In this document: piece by piece, positions 45,233 to 58,800 of the stretch
Layout of the letters: each line of letters begins with the position of its first letter
Numbering within the stretch: position 1 is the stretch's first letter
From: Ceratodon purpureus
Taxonomy: Eukaryota > Streptophyta > Bryopsida > Pseudoditrichales > Ditrichaceae
Length of the DNA stretch: 64,000 nt
Reading direction: 5' to 3'
NCBI GenBank assembly: GCA_014871385.1
Contig: CM026423.1
Coordinates: 757,308 to 821,307, forward strand
Program-made: the position numbers and the translations under genes
The notes under the pieces: generated by a model
Database searches by the model: none
Told to the model about the DNA's origin: nothing
What the model saw: only the letters and a program-made list of their open reading frames with translations

Positions 45233-46580
45233 ATTGTTCTTCCTTGTTTTACAGACAATGAAGTTCGGGATTCTACTGGCTGTGAGGAGCTTCAAGTCCG
45301 GCGGCCGCAAATCCCGGTTCTCATTTCGCGAGGTGCCTGCACTGGAGCGCCTTGGATACGATGTTGGTCGGGATGATGTCCTGCAGAACCACGTTTCCCG
45401 TGGCACCCAGCTCATGAATGCCTCAAGGCCCTGGCGCGGCCCTCGCGAGAAGTCCGTTCCTCTTCTGCAGATGCTGATCGAGGCCACGACCGACCCTGGA
45501 AGTGTGGTTCTTGACTGCACGACCTCGACTGGTAAGCTACAGTCCTCTTCGTTATAGTTCTCAGTTTCCATTTTCCAGGTATCCTCAGTAACGACCTTGC
45601 TCTCCCTCTCAGGTTCCTCAATTCATGCATGCCGACATGCCGATCGGCATATTGTTGGTTTGGAGGCCGACCAGGAGATCTTCGCAGCTGTATTGAAACC
45701 TCTCATTCGAACTACTGCTGCCCCGAACGTTACTACCGCAAGACTGGTCACTAGTGAGGATCCCGATGGAGAAGTCAATGTGACAAAGGTTGCAAAGAGG
45801 TCCCGGTTCACTACGTGAGTTTAGAAACTTGTTTTCTAATGTTACATACTCTTTATAATATGATTTGCTCTGGACTGGATTTATGAACATTGTGCCATTT
45901 ATATTTGCAGATGCGGCATTCTGAGCACTTCAATGAATCTTCCTTTTTTTTGTCATCCACATTTTTTCCCAAGCCCCCCAAAGTCATGGCATCTTCCCAG
46001 TTACGCGAACGATGCAGCTATTCAACTAGCTTGTGGCAACCACCGTACCTTTCAGTCCAGAAACCCCCCTAGTAGGACTCTGGAATTCATCGATGGCGAA
46101 GCTCTTGAGTCCGATGGTGAGGCTGTTTCTGATGGTGGAGCTTCCTTTAGTAGTTCCTCGAGTATCACCTCCTCCTCATCCGAGCATACAGACTCGAGCG
46201 TCACTTTGTTCAGTACAGATCCTAGCGACTCCAATCATCTAATGTAGGAACCCAGTCACGTGATTAGCCTTCTGTTGAGTTAGTCTACACGGTATTTGTA
46301 TTTGCTTTCCAAGTAATGAACATTCACGACTATATATTTATACAATACGGTGGCCCATAAGCAACTACGCTGCAAAGGGCCCTAGCACATGGCAAAGCAG
46401 ATGATAAAATCACCACATGATAAAATTAGCACTTTCTAAAATTACTGTGATGGAGTGCTTCACGGTCGCTTCAATTCGCTCCATTACGAACGACAAACAT
46501 ACATCCGTTGACCAGACTGTGAGCCCCTGTGATTGAGTTAGTGGATACCCAAGACAGACCCGCTCTGCTCCAATTCGTCA

Positions 46581-47115
46581 CTGAAATTGTTTTTCCCTTC
46601 ATGGTCTATAATTTGATTTTTAATTTAATTCCCTTTCCTTTTTATTTTGAATGGTATACGACTTATTTGTTGTTTTTTTTTTGGGAGACGAAACCCACTA
46701 AGCCATATCCTAAGTTCGAATCACAAAATGTCCATTCTCACAGGCCTGCCCTTTAATTGAAGTTCGTTCTCTAAGATGAAGTTGGTCAATTATATCCAAG
46801 CACTCTTGACATCAAGTAATCTTATTTGCAAGCACAGTAATTTTTTATATGTTTAACCCATGCAGTCACACTAACTAATGCAGTCAGAGTAATTATTTAT
46901 ATTTTTAACCCATGCAGTCACACTAATTAATGCAATCACAGTAATTCGGCTTCAAGTACTCAGCACTTATCCGGCTGTCGAGACCGCAGCACTTCAAACT
47001 GTTTTGACGAAATTATTAACCACATTATTAACTCCCAAACCACATTATTAACTCGCAAAGCAAAGCACATTATCCCATAAGCATTGTAAACCCTGGATTT
47101 CACTTCGATATAACC
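46581..47115 (+). repeat. 535-bp direct duplication, copy 1
   Basis: Nearly identical to 48242-48777. It starts CTGAAATTGTTTTTCCC and ends CACTTCGATATAACC. It has no coding content, and its ends show no obvious terminal repeats. Confidence 0.93.
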
Positions 47116-47129
47116 AATGCCACGTAGAA

Positions 47130-47330
47130 CACAATGTAAAAGGACCAGAGTTCGAGCCCCCAGCGGGAGTCCTCGGACCGGGGCCTTGTGCCAAGGGCTG
47201 CGAGGTTGCTTACAAATCAACATAAGAAGACCAGAGTTCGAGCCCCTAGTGGGAGTCCTCGGCACCGAGGCATGATGCCAAGGGCTGCGAGGCTTGCTAG
47301 AGGGGCACACAATGCAACTTACAAATCAAT
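47130..47330 (-). repeat. two dispersed units of the 108-bp family, inverted
   Basis: On the plus strand these read CCAGAGTTCGAGCCCC ... GTCCTCGGCACCGAGGC ... GGGCTGCGAGG, the reverse complement of the intronic units. The segment AGTTCGAGCCCC resembles a Pol III B box. Another partial unit lies at 47780-47860. Confidence 0.8.
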
Positions 47331-47339
47331 GCAGCGAGT

Positions 47340-48240
47340 ATGCCTGAAAGGGCTCTGGTTCGAATCCCATTAACTACAATAAAATCTGCAGTTGCTTCGC
47401 AGTCTTTTTCTCTCTCTTTTCGCCTAGACCCTAGAAATGTTGTTTTACCTCCTGAATCTATGTATCCAGTGGTCCACATTACCTATTCTCTACTATGTTA
47501 TGTTTTAACTCAAGTCACCTACTGATTTACTTTATTATATTAAGAATACCTTTAAGCAACCATTTTGTTGCTAAAATGGAAGATTAGAGCGAGATTGTTC
47601 ATAGAGACTGTGGTTCTTATAGGAGCCCCTTTCTAGAGACTTAAAACTTATCAATTCGTAAATTACAAAAGCCGCTTTGTAGAGACTTATCAGTTATCAA
47701 TTCGTAAATGTAAGAAGTAACTAATTAAAATCTAAACTATCCTGTGTTCCTCTTGAACTGAGAAGAACAACGTCATGCATTGACCAGAGTTGGAGCCCCC
47801 ACCATTGGTCCTTGGCACCGAGGCATTATTTGAAGGGCAGCGAGGTTGCTTCAAAGGGCTCTGGTTCGAATCCCACTAACAACACACACTAAGCAGTTTC
47901 ATATCCCCCACCAGGGGTCCCTATCAAAAAAACCTGCAGTTGCTTCGCAGTCTTTTTCTCTCTCTTTTCGCGTAGACTCTAAGAATGTTGTTTTACTTCC
48001 TAAATCTATGTATCGACTGCAAGATATTACCTATTTTCTTCTATGTTACATTCTAACTTAAGGTACATAATCACTTCGATTATTATATTAAGAGTACCCT
48101 AAACCGTATTACGCATCTTGTGCTATGTTACATTTTAACTGAAGTCACATAATCATTTAATTTATTACATTCTTTTCTTTCTTTCATGCTTATTCTTTTT
48201 CCCCTTCTTCGTACATGTTATTAAACTTATTCCATTTCTT
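47340..48240 (+). repeat. SINE-like repeats with B-box heads (at least two copies)
   Basis: GGGCTCTGGTTCGAATCCC (B box) occurs at about 47348 and 47858. Each copy is followed by CTGCAGTTGCTTCGCAGTC and a CTCTCTTTTCGC tract, and a third, diverged tail lies near 48950. The matching order of head and tail suggests one tRNA-related family. Borders are not resolved. Confidence 0.5.
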
Positions 48241-48241
48241 T

Positions 48242-48777
48242 CTGAAATTGTTTTTCCCTTCATGGTCTATAATTTGATTTTTATTTTAATTCCCTTTCTT
48301 TTTTATTTTGAATGGTATACGACTTATTTGTTGTTTTTTTTTTGGGAGACGAAACCCACTAAGCCATATCCTAAGTTCGAATCACAAAATGTCCATTCTC
48401 ACAGGCCTGCCCTTTAATTGAAGTTCGTTCTCTAAGATGAAGTTGGTCAATTATATCCAAGCACTCTTGACATCAAGTAATCTTATTTGCAAGCACAGTA
48501 ATTTTTTATATTTTTAACCCATGCAGTCACACTAACTAATGCAGTCAGAGTAATTATTTATATTTTTAACCCATGCAGTCACACTAATTAATGCAATCAC
48601 AGTAATTTCGGCTTCAAGTACTCAGCACTTATCCGGCTGTCGAGACCGCAGCACTTCAAACTGTTTTGACGAAATTATTAACCACATTATTAACTCCCAA
48701 ACCACATTATTAACTCGCAAAGCAAAGCACATTATCCCATAAGCATTGTAAACCCTGGATTTCACTTCGATATAACC
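48242..48777 (+). repeat. 535-bp direct duplication, copy 2
   Basis: Second copy of 46581-47115, with only a few differences. Confidence 0.93.
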
Positions 48778-49375
48778 GAACCTGCAACATTATAATTTCG
48801 TCACTTGGGCAGTGGCTTCGGTGTGTTATACTTCCCGAGAGAAAACAATGGACGTCGTACCTCGCAAAGGGTAATCGCCGGGGCCATTCCCAAACTGACA
48901 TAAACAAATTCAAATCGGATAAAACAAAAAATCTGAAAAAAGAAAATCTGCAGTTGCTGAGCAGTCTTTTTATCTCTCTTTCTACCTAGACCTTATAATT
49001 ATAATAGACTCAACGACTAAATTGAAATCCATTCTATTAATGGAGACAATTCCAAGTAGTCTAATAGTGGTCAAGAATTTATCCTTTGTCTCTCTTACAT
49101 GGCTATACTTTATATTGATATTAGACTTACTTTATATTGATAATAGACTTAGATACTAAGCAAAGGATAAGACTGTATTCATAAAAAATTCCTGAATAAT
49201 CTGATAGTCTTCATTACCTAAATCTGTATCCATGCATGCACGGGAATAGGCACGCACGGTGATAGGTGTTTTTAAGGTCATGCTTTTTGAAAATAAAAAT
49301 AAAAATAAAACCAACATGCTGCAGTTATAGAGTGTGAGAAACTTCACCAAAAACATCAAAATATCCGCAAACTTA

Positions 49376-49404
49376 CCGCTCACCGCTCTCCGCTCACCGC
49401 TCAA
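49376..49404 (+). repeat. CCGCTCA heptamer repeat, upstream of copy B
   Basis: Four tandem CCGCTCA/T units. The similar repeat at 61464-61500 lies downstream of copy B, and both are followed by a shared TAGC.TTTCCC sequence. Confidence 0.7.
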
Positions 49405-49845
49405 GGCTCGCAGAATAGCATTTCCCCGAAATCGGCTCAACTGGCAGAACTACGTCCACTGTACTAGTGCCTTTAACACCTGTCATACTCGAGACGTAAT
49501 AGGTACTGACCAAATAGACTTACAACGGACTCGAATGGGCTCTATACTTATACTATCAACTAACAGCTTCAAATATCAGTGTCCCTCAAAAAGTAGTTAC
49601 CCTACATGATAAAGGAGTATCTGTAAGCGCCGACTTTAGGCTTTTAAGAGGTCCAAGAGCATAATTATTCTCTTAATTTTATTTAGTGCACACGATGTGA
49701 GAGCCATTTATAACACGCAGTCTAGTAATAAAATCCGCATTTATCAACATCTAAAATTATGAACAAATGAAGAGGTCATAGATTTGTCCCTTGTGATTGT
49801 TTGAAGCACATAAGTAGTGGTCCTAATGGCTTATAGAGCACAGAG

Positions 49846-52800
49846 ATGATCACTCGGTCCGCTGCGAGAGCTCAGACTGAATTGAGCAGGACCATAGAGA
49901 AACAGAAGCGTATTGACAGAAAGCAGAGGTTAGCACTTAGAGAGGACATTGAAACCCCGTACAACTTGCGTTCTACAATGGGGAAGAGGGGTGGGAATTC
50001 CAGCAGAGGGGCAGCGGTACAACCTAAGCGCGGCACAGGATCGAATGGACGGGACGATGTTTCACCACGGAACCTATTAACATGTTACGAAGACGGAACT
50101 CCCATGAAGATGCCCGTCACTAAGGTATGATCATTCATGATGTCTAACACTTTCACTATAGAGAGAACCTGTCTGATTTTTATCGTGTATTATTATAGAG
50201 AGATGGTATCACCGATATTGCGTCTAGTAGTGTAGCTTTAATCGTGAGTCACAATCATTACCTTAGGGATGTGAGTGTCTCCTTTCACTAGACAAACATC
50301 ATTTGACAGTATTCGGTGTGCATAAGAAATTGTAGTGGCTAATCTAGACTAAGGTTTCCGTATTTTTATTATGAAGATAAATCGACAGTCGAGTAATGTA
50401 GAGTAGCGTCATAGTACATGTTTTATTCTTTGTTGAATATATGTCGTTGTCATGAAAGTTTTTGGATTTACTGATGGGATGCACGTTCAGAGCAGACGGA
50501 TTAATGACTAAGTAAATCGTGATCGTGTCTAATGCCATGCATACTATTTTCATTCCTGTAAGAGCACAAGCAGATGAATGTTCCGCAATTATTACATAAT
50601 GTAGATCCCATTTTCTCATCGTGTCTAATGCCATGCATACTATTTTCATTCCTGTAAGAGCACAAGCAGATGAATGTTCCGCAATTATTACATAATGTAG
50701 ATCCCATTTTCTCATCATTGACATCTGAGCCAGAAGTGCTATTCTAAGTAGGTCGTCTTTCCCTTGTCTTGCAGCGTGGTCGAGGGTCGACAGTCTGTGA
50801 ATCAGGTGATTCATCGAAGTCACTGGGCAACGAAGAGAACGTAAGGCCGGTTATACTAGGAAGGGGTAACATCATGTAATCGAAATGTGTTTTGCTGTAC
50901 AACATGTATGCTTTATCATTGTCCGACTTTTGAATGAGACCAGCTTCCTTCCTCGCATATTGATTTTGGTGGGGATTACTTGCAGACTCGAGTTCGACAA
51001 AGAGCTGAAGTAGGGATGGAGGGCAACTCAACGGCCATGTCTTTGGGTACTCAAGCGTATGTAAGTATTCCTCAACTTCGCTCCTTCCGTTCAGATTTGA
51101 AAGTACTAGTACTGGGTTGCGTTCTTTTCCGCAACAGTTTAGGGTTGGTGGTCCTCGAAATCATTGTATGAGCGGATTTATGGGTACCTAGGTTTATCCA
51201 GGTTTGCGGGCTGAATTTTCGTTTGCGGGTTTTATTTGCTGCTTGCGGCTTGAGGGAGACTCAATCCAGGCTTGGGAGACCCGAGCTGCCAAACGAGAGA
51301 AAGGAGTAATGTAGGTTTTCATCGGAGAGTACAATCAGGGGTTATGAGATCACTTCTAGTTTTCTAGAACGAATGATTGATTTTAGTGCTGAAAGTGATT
51401 CATGTCAATGGTCAAGTGTTTTTGGGCTTACTTGGGTTCCATGTTGTTCGTAGAAATCATGTTTGTTATCCTCGATGTGATTAGATGTAGACTGGTTCTA
51501 GGGTAATTTTAAATTAAAGTGGAGTGTGATGAGAAGGTTTAAGAGGTAGACCTTCACTCTTTAATTTATACCATTTGAATTTCATGAGCAGAAACTACCG
51601 TTTGAACCCATTTAATCAAGTTCAATTTGTTTCCTCATTCAAGTGTAGTGTAGGGCAGGATTCCTCTCGGGTCCGAATGGTTAACTTCAAAGATGTGAGT
51701 TTGATATGGTAGGATTACTGCCGGGCCCGAATCGTTGCATTCAGAGACGTGAGTTTCATATTGCTGCAATGTGCCGAACACAGTATCACGCGTCACGCAG
51801 AGAATAGGACATGTCTTAGTATCAAAAACTGTTTTCCAGAATCAATTCCTTCATGCATTCTTAGCATTTCGGGCCAGAATTCCTCAGGTCACGTTTCTCT
51901 CTATGTCGATGTTGCACAGTGGACATGTCAAAATCTGCAACTTGAAAAACACAATCGGACCCGAGACCCTTAACATTGTGAAAAATGTTTCAGCTTAGTG
52001 TATAGAATTCTTGATATTTGTATGCACGTCTATTCCGCATTCAAACAAGTATATCCTATTGGTGACATGTAATTGAATATACAATATCTTCAGTGACATC
52101 ATTCTGGTCCGATAGGTAGTCTTGTGTGGAGGTAATTTGATATAATATTTGACAAAACAAGGGTTCTCTACTAGGAAATATTCTCAATATTATATTATCT
52201 GAAGCCTGTTAGGTTTTCTCGGAGCATAATTGGGTGATATCGGAGAAGGAAGCCTTCCATCGGATCCGATATATCTCGAACATGACATATCATATCAAAA
52301 CCTGTCTCATGAACCTTACTCTCGGACCCGATGGCATTTGCTTTGCTTTACAGTTTTGATATTTGGTCCATATTATCATCATCGCTTGATCGTTTCAACA
52401 TTATGATTTCGGATCAATTGAGCACCGTGAATAGAGCTCTCGGATCCCATACGCCTAAGATAAGTCCCAGGATTTGATGATGTCAATAGATTGTTTCATG
52501 AACTAGCAGCTCAGATTATTTTCAAACGGACTTTTGCTCAGAATCAACCGTAGTCAAAAACTCATTCGGAGCCGATACCACTTGGGATGCTCATAAGTTT
52601 GTTATCAATTCAGAAACTTTGAGAATGATTTAGTCATGTTTCCAACGTATTGCGAATCCGGTGTCTCACTCCAGTGACCATTCTCATTTTTTTAGTTATC
52701 TCATCTTCTTCTCGTACACCGTCATCTGGTGCTCAAGATGTTGCCATGTTGCTAATGCTCTGCTTAGCATTTCTGTTTTATCTTTACGTACTAGTTGGTA

Positions 52801-55800
52801 TAATTCGTACTATTGCTTTTTTTGCCCGAGCTGAATGATCAGACATTGTCTCGTGCTGTACTTGAACACAGTGGGCAGAGGTATTACTTAGAGGATTTTG
52901 GGAAGTTGATGGGTGGGTTTGTTTTTGCTGATTCTCTTTCAATTTGCATGCTACCTGTTCATTTTCTGGTTCTTGAGAAGAAGCGAATACAATAAAGGTT
53001 TTAGTCGAAATAGCTGTGTAAGGGAGATCGGTTGTGTAGAATTCATTATGATTGCAGTGTGAAAATGTCTCTTCTTTTTGTATTTTCACGTTTGGATAGA
53101 CTTTATAGTGCTTAACGGACAGCTTTGTGATAAGGTTGATTGAATTGCAGCCAGCTCAACAGCGAGTGTTTTTCTGCTTGAGATTCCTGTTATTATTATT
53201 GAAGCATCATTTTCATAGTCACGAATTGTACAGATTTATGAAAGGGGGCTATTTCGGCTGAGTTTTCACCTTTCGTGTACATTAGGAGCTACACTGAAGT
53301 GAGTTACAAGATATGTTTATGCCATCTTTGACCTTTTTCTGATTAATGCAACTGGGTTTCTAAATCAGGATTCTTCTCAACTCCCTGCTCAACAATAGAC
53401 ATAGAGGTACAAAAGTTCAAATGGACTTCTTTGAGTAATCTTCTATTGTTCACAGCGATACTGATCACCGTGTCTCTCTGTTGCAAAAAACGCTTCAGCT
53501 TCTGGTTTATAGCTTTTCTGGTGGTTTCTTTGTGATTCTTGTTCTTGAAAGTCACATTTATGCCTGTTCGATGTGATCATATTTCTAATCTGGTGTGGGC
53601 TCCTTGAATTTGATGAGGTCGAGAAGGATTTTTTGCATGAGGGTTTCACATAAGTTTTTGATGAATAGCAGGAATCATACATTCAGTCGAACGCTTTCTC
53701 TTGTATAGGTTTCATAGATATAGCTTTCATAGGTTGTGAATGGCCTCGAAGGTCAGTGCATTTCATAGGACCCGAAAGGTCGTGGAACAGTGATGACTTG
53801 CAATCAAAAAATACTCTCAGATCTCTCCACTCGGACCCGATGCCACTACCGAGGCTCTACAGCTTTGACATCGAAGCTCATGCTCGGTGGTCACTTCTAG
53901 TTTCTCCTGAACCAGATTAGCGCAGGTGTAAAGCTCATCTAGGAGATATCAGACCGGTCCAAGAATGAGGGATTAAGAACTCGGGCCAGTAGTTCGATCC
54001 CTTGAGCGCCGTCAGCTGACCTCGTCTCTGTGAGTTAGACTGCGTTAGATGTTGTTACTATATTTTGATGGAGCGGTTATGGATTTCTTGGTAATTGAAT
54101 TACTAACAGTTTTTTGTATAGCCTGAGTTGTAGAATCAAGGAAGGCATTTGTAACCGAGATTTTGTCTCGTGGTTTAGCTCGAGTCTGAGTGCTCTCGTG
54201 AATTGGGTCATGTTGATATAATATGCGTGCTGATATGCACCACAACAGAGCGTTTCACTGAATTCATTTTGAACGTGCCTGGAATTCCAGCATCATCTTT
54301 TTATATCGGTTCTTAAAATCTTCTCCTGTTCTGATCTCAAAGTAGCCAATAGTATATGGTATAGTCCGTTCTGGCTTAAAAGTGTTGCAGAGTACTCTGT
54401 TGGTAAGATGATGCGGTGTTTAGAAGAGTTGAATGACAATACTGGTGTAAAGATTGTGTGCTGTGTCGGATTTTCAGACGGGGACAGACAATCTATTCAT
54501 GATTAATTTGTTCTGTGGCGGAATGAGGGAGTAGGCAGATGGTGTGATATGCAGCAGCAATTTTTTGGTATGCAATTTCAATTTAATGTTAGCATTGTAA
54601 CATGTTGGTATCCTTCACTACGTTTCTTGAATAGGATGAGGTCGAGAAGGATGCTACAACTTCATCAGCCGAACCATTGTTACAAGTGGGGCAGGAAACC
54701 GATATGATTCACGTCGATGCTGACGGTGACCAAGAAACTCCAGAGGATGAGCATTTTGGGTTAGATGAAGATGCAATTCGAACGCGGCAGAAATTGAACT
54801 CAGTGGCAACGATTGCTTCCTTGAGATTTCAGCCATTGTCTTGCTCAAGGTTTCCTATACCTCTATGCAGGATGTTGCCCATGCCCATGGTCAGACCTAC
54901 TCTTGAGAGTGACTTGTCCAAGCTTGAACAAGAATTTGTTCATGGCTATCGTGACGGCGCTTCAGTCTTTTATGTTTCTATCACTGATGAAGATGGCAAG
55001 AGCAAGGAGATTTCATCAAAAGACAAGGAGAAGTGGAGCCCTATGTGGAACTCCAAGAACGAAGAATTCAACAAGTACTTGTCTTCGGTTCCAGAATTGT
55101 CAGGATTTACTAATATGATGTTTTTTGTGTGTGATGGAAATCACAGACTTCAGGCCTGGTTAAATCACATTGACCGTCTTCATAAAGATGACTCCACTTG
55201 GCATTACATGGTAGACTCCATTTTGCTAAACACCGCGGGAAAAATTGGACTTGTCATGCAAGTTATGCATGACATAAACAAGTAAGTATTATTCACTTTT
55301 TCATTAAGTTTACTAGATTGAATGTGAACTATTTCATTCCTATCATGTGGTGTTCATTTATTTTAATTGCTCATTTGCTTCAGACACACAGAGGATTCAC
55401 ATGTGAAGACAAACCTGGTTCATACACTCTTCAGAGTGAGGAAGTATGGGCTTATGGAGCTTGAGAAATTCAAGGATGTCTTATCACTGTCTGACTTTAG
55501 GCGTTGCCAGGGATCTAAGAAGAATACGTGGTATTCGTTGACTCAAAGCGTGTTCACATCTTTTATATTCCAGGTACTTATGATGTTCAATCTTTCTTCT
55601 TCGTTTAGATTTAGTGAGAGCACTAGGCAAATCAGAAATCAATAATTACATATTACATCTGCATATAGTTCATGTTAAGTTGTTAATGCAGCATATAGTT
55701 CTCATTCTTGAACAGTTCTGTTCGGAGTTTGTAATTTTAGATATAATGGTAAGCTTGATGTAGCATCATACCTTTGATGTAGCTCTGATGTAACATAACC

Positions 55801-58800
55801 GCCCAAAAAACTAAGGTCAAACATTTTGTGTTAATTCAGTATACAATGGATTACTTCTTTTTTCGAGCATTAAATCTTTCCTATTTATCTACTGATGCGA
55901 ACTTTGCAAATTTACAATCTAATACTTCCTACCATTTTCAATATACAGCATGAAATCAGCCAGGCAGCAGATGAAGGCGTTCGCATTCTAATAGAACAAT
56001 CAGATGGGGATACTACACCACGTCAGAGAACTATGGCTATGAAGACTGCTGCTGAAAAAAGACATGAAGCCTTGTATCAGAAGATGGGGAAACTTCTTGC
56101 TGTGGCAAACCCTAATCTCACGGATGGTTGGTTGCAAGAGGTTTGTAAAAGAACCCAGAGTTAGTGGAGGTATATTATCACTGAATTATCCTACTTTGCT
56201 ACTTTCCAGTACAATTCATGTCCTAACTTTTACTTTGGAATCTTTGTAGATCGAGAGGCACTACACACTCAATTCTATAACACCAGAGCTCAATCTTGAG
56301 AAACTACAAATCATTGTTATAGCTAAAGCTTCTACTAACTTCAAGATCAAGTGGTTAGAGTATTTTAACTCATCCGCTGCTACTCGTGAGGCAAGGAGAG
56401 TTCCACCGTCCACCATCACAGAAGAGAAGCTACATTTGTTCCTAGCTAAAGCAGCGTGGTGGGCTGGGGTGAGTTAGCATTCATCTTTTAAATGACGTAT
56501 TTCATTCAGGAACGTAATAATGGTTTCTCATGTGCTTATCATCCAAAGTAAGATTAGAGCTCTCATATCGACAGACAGTCATGTATAGTTAGTCTTCTGC
56601 ATATGTACAGTCACTAATCTATACTCTCACTTTGAGATTTCAGTTTCGTACATACCATAGATGGCACATACATGATCATGCAAGGCTGAACTGTGGATCA
56701 TACCATCTATATGGATGTACATACATGATGGCCATATACATGGTACATGGATGGTACATCATGGATGGTACATACATGATGGCCATCATATGGGCAACTG
56801 ATGGATCATACCATATAGATTGTATATACATGATCATCCATCATATGGCCAATTGTGTTCTCGGATTTTAATTCCAGGTTTTTCTTTTTTAAAAGGTTTT
56901 GTATTACTTGGTCGCTGATTCTGATTCAATGGATATGATTGTATCTCAATCTTCAGATTACAGATCAGGCACAGAGCATGTATGATGAAATGATCCGACA
57001 CGACCGGATTGTCGTTGACCTGACAGTGGCATCTGAGCCGATGTCTTTATCAGAGTACATTGAAGATTGTAGAATGAAGCTTTGGGACACGGCTTTTTCT
57101 TCTTCATTTCGGGGTCACGAATGCTTCAAGAAGACGGATGAATTCTCAAAGTATAAAGGAGCTGACCTTGTTGTGAAGAGAGTTGTTTTCAGGTAATTTT
57201 TATTCAACTGTTATGCATTGCTTTCAATTTGTAAACATTTCATCATTAATACAGCTTTGGAACTTTGTTCCTATTAGTTTCCATGCTTTTTGAATTACTT
57301 GCAGTACATTGCATAGATGGGTTCATGGGCATACATAATACTTATTGGGTATAGATGGCCATACATGTCAAGAAATTAATGTTCTGTTATGAGTTGTTAT
57401 GAGTTGCGTTCAGTGCTGAATGTACAAAATTATAGCTGGTGCTGCGGCTAGTCTCTTTTTGATGTTTAATGCTGTGTCATGGTCTGTCTAATGTTGTGTC
57501 ATGTACATGCTGTGTCATGGTCTCTTTGGTGTCTTATGGTGTGTCATTGATTGGACTGTCATTGCCTTGTTAGGAGCATCTGCTGAATTTTAATTGGGAG
57601 CACATGCTGAATTTTAATTGATTGGACTGTCATTGAGTTGTTAGGAGATCATGCTAGATTTTAATTCAGAGCACCTGCTGAATTTTAGTTGTTAGGAGCA
57701 CCTGCTGAAATTTAATATGCTCTCCATTTATGGAGAATTGCTAATATCTTTGGTTAAATGATGTAGGTATTTCAAGTACGAGCTATTAGCAAAGCAGGCA
57801 ATTACCAAGGAAAATCTCCCTATTTTTTTGTCTACTTGGGTCGATCGATCGAATGCAGCATGCATGTTTTCAGCATTGCAACAGCGGACATGGACAACTT
57901 CGCATCTTACTGCAGGCGCCTGGTACCTTGACTGCGTTCCTAGTTTCACTCCTTCCTTTGAGATTGAGCTCAGGAAGTCCAGGGAGGCTATAGGTGAGTC
58001 GGGAGTAGAGATGGTGGATCTTGCGGGGATAGAGGATGAGACAGAGAGGGCAAAGGCAATCAAGAGAAGAATTGAAGAGGATAGAAAAAAGGCTCTTAAA
58101 GTGAAAGAAGCAGAGGTCAAGGCACAGCAGAAAGAGTTGGAGAAGGAGCATAAGGCGTCTGAGAAGGCATCTAGAAAAGGAAAAAGGAAGGTTAGTACTC
58201 CAGGGGAAGTGCAAGGTAAAAGCCCCAATGCCCCAAGTACTACTGTGAATTCAGGAAGTGTTTCAACAAAGGGGACAAAGAGAGATACTACTTTTGAGCT
58301 CCAGCTCACTCAAGTGCAGGTATTAGATTGCACAGAGGAAGCCAACAATTCTATTGGAGAGTTTATTTTGAACTCTTCAATGGATTTGATTCTGGGGGGT
58401 AAATCAGATGTCCCCACACCGGCCTACTACGAACTTGTGGGTTTTTTAAGGAAGGTAATATGATTCTCTTTCAGCTTCTACTTATGTGAATGCTTCATAT
58501 CACTTGTTCACCATGTTCAGAGGAGATTTAATATATGCTGAAATTAATTAGTTCATTTTGGCTGCTCTGGATTCGCATGCATTGTTCTGAATTCATATCA
58601 ATCTTCTGAATTTTTGTTCATGTGCTCTTAGCCTCTTACTAGATCAATGAATAGTTTACTAGATCTTAGCTTTTAATTTGAAATTCTTTGCATGGAGATT
58701 TTATTGCAGCAACATTTGATAAGGAAATATTCTCCATGGAACTACTGATGTAATTATGATTTTGTATTCCTAAAAATTGTTTCAGAGTATAGTTATTTAT

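Larger units (their letters stand above)
28042..46247 (+). pseudogene. ParB-like/N4-N6-methyltransferase-like fusion gene, copy A (disrupted)
   Basis: Paralogue of 49846-60279 with matching exons: 28042-28320, about 28874-28972 (acceptor unsure), 29140-29238, 30854-30928, 33108-33724, 33828-34017, 34899-34958 joined to 41948-42079, 42190-42411, 42523-42758, 43542-44229, 44381-44728, 45255-45531, 45613-45814, 45911-46247. Several exon lengths equal those of copy B exactly (279, 190, 192, 236, 688, 348). The ParB-like VCDGNHRCQAW, the methyltransferase-like DIPEG and LDCTTSTG motifs and the Ser-rich acidic tail are all present. Two lesions are visible. One is a TAG at 33507-33509, where copy B has a Glu codon. 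The other is an LTR retrotransposon with AGGGT duplication inside the seventh exon; removing it and one target copy gives the 192 bp of copy B. Five introns are swollen by a 108-bp repeat. Confidence 0.85.

Noticed and set aside
52650..52838. Small hydrophobic frame that looks like a membrane protein
   Set aside because: It is short, lies inside intron 3 of copy B, has no conserved motif, and its T-rich composition explains the hydrophobicity.
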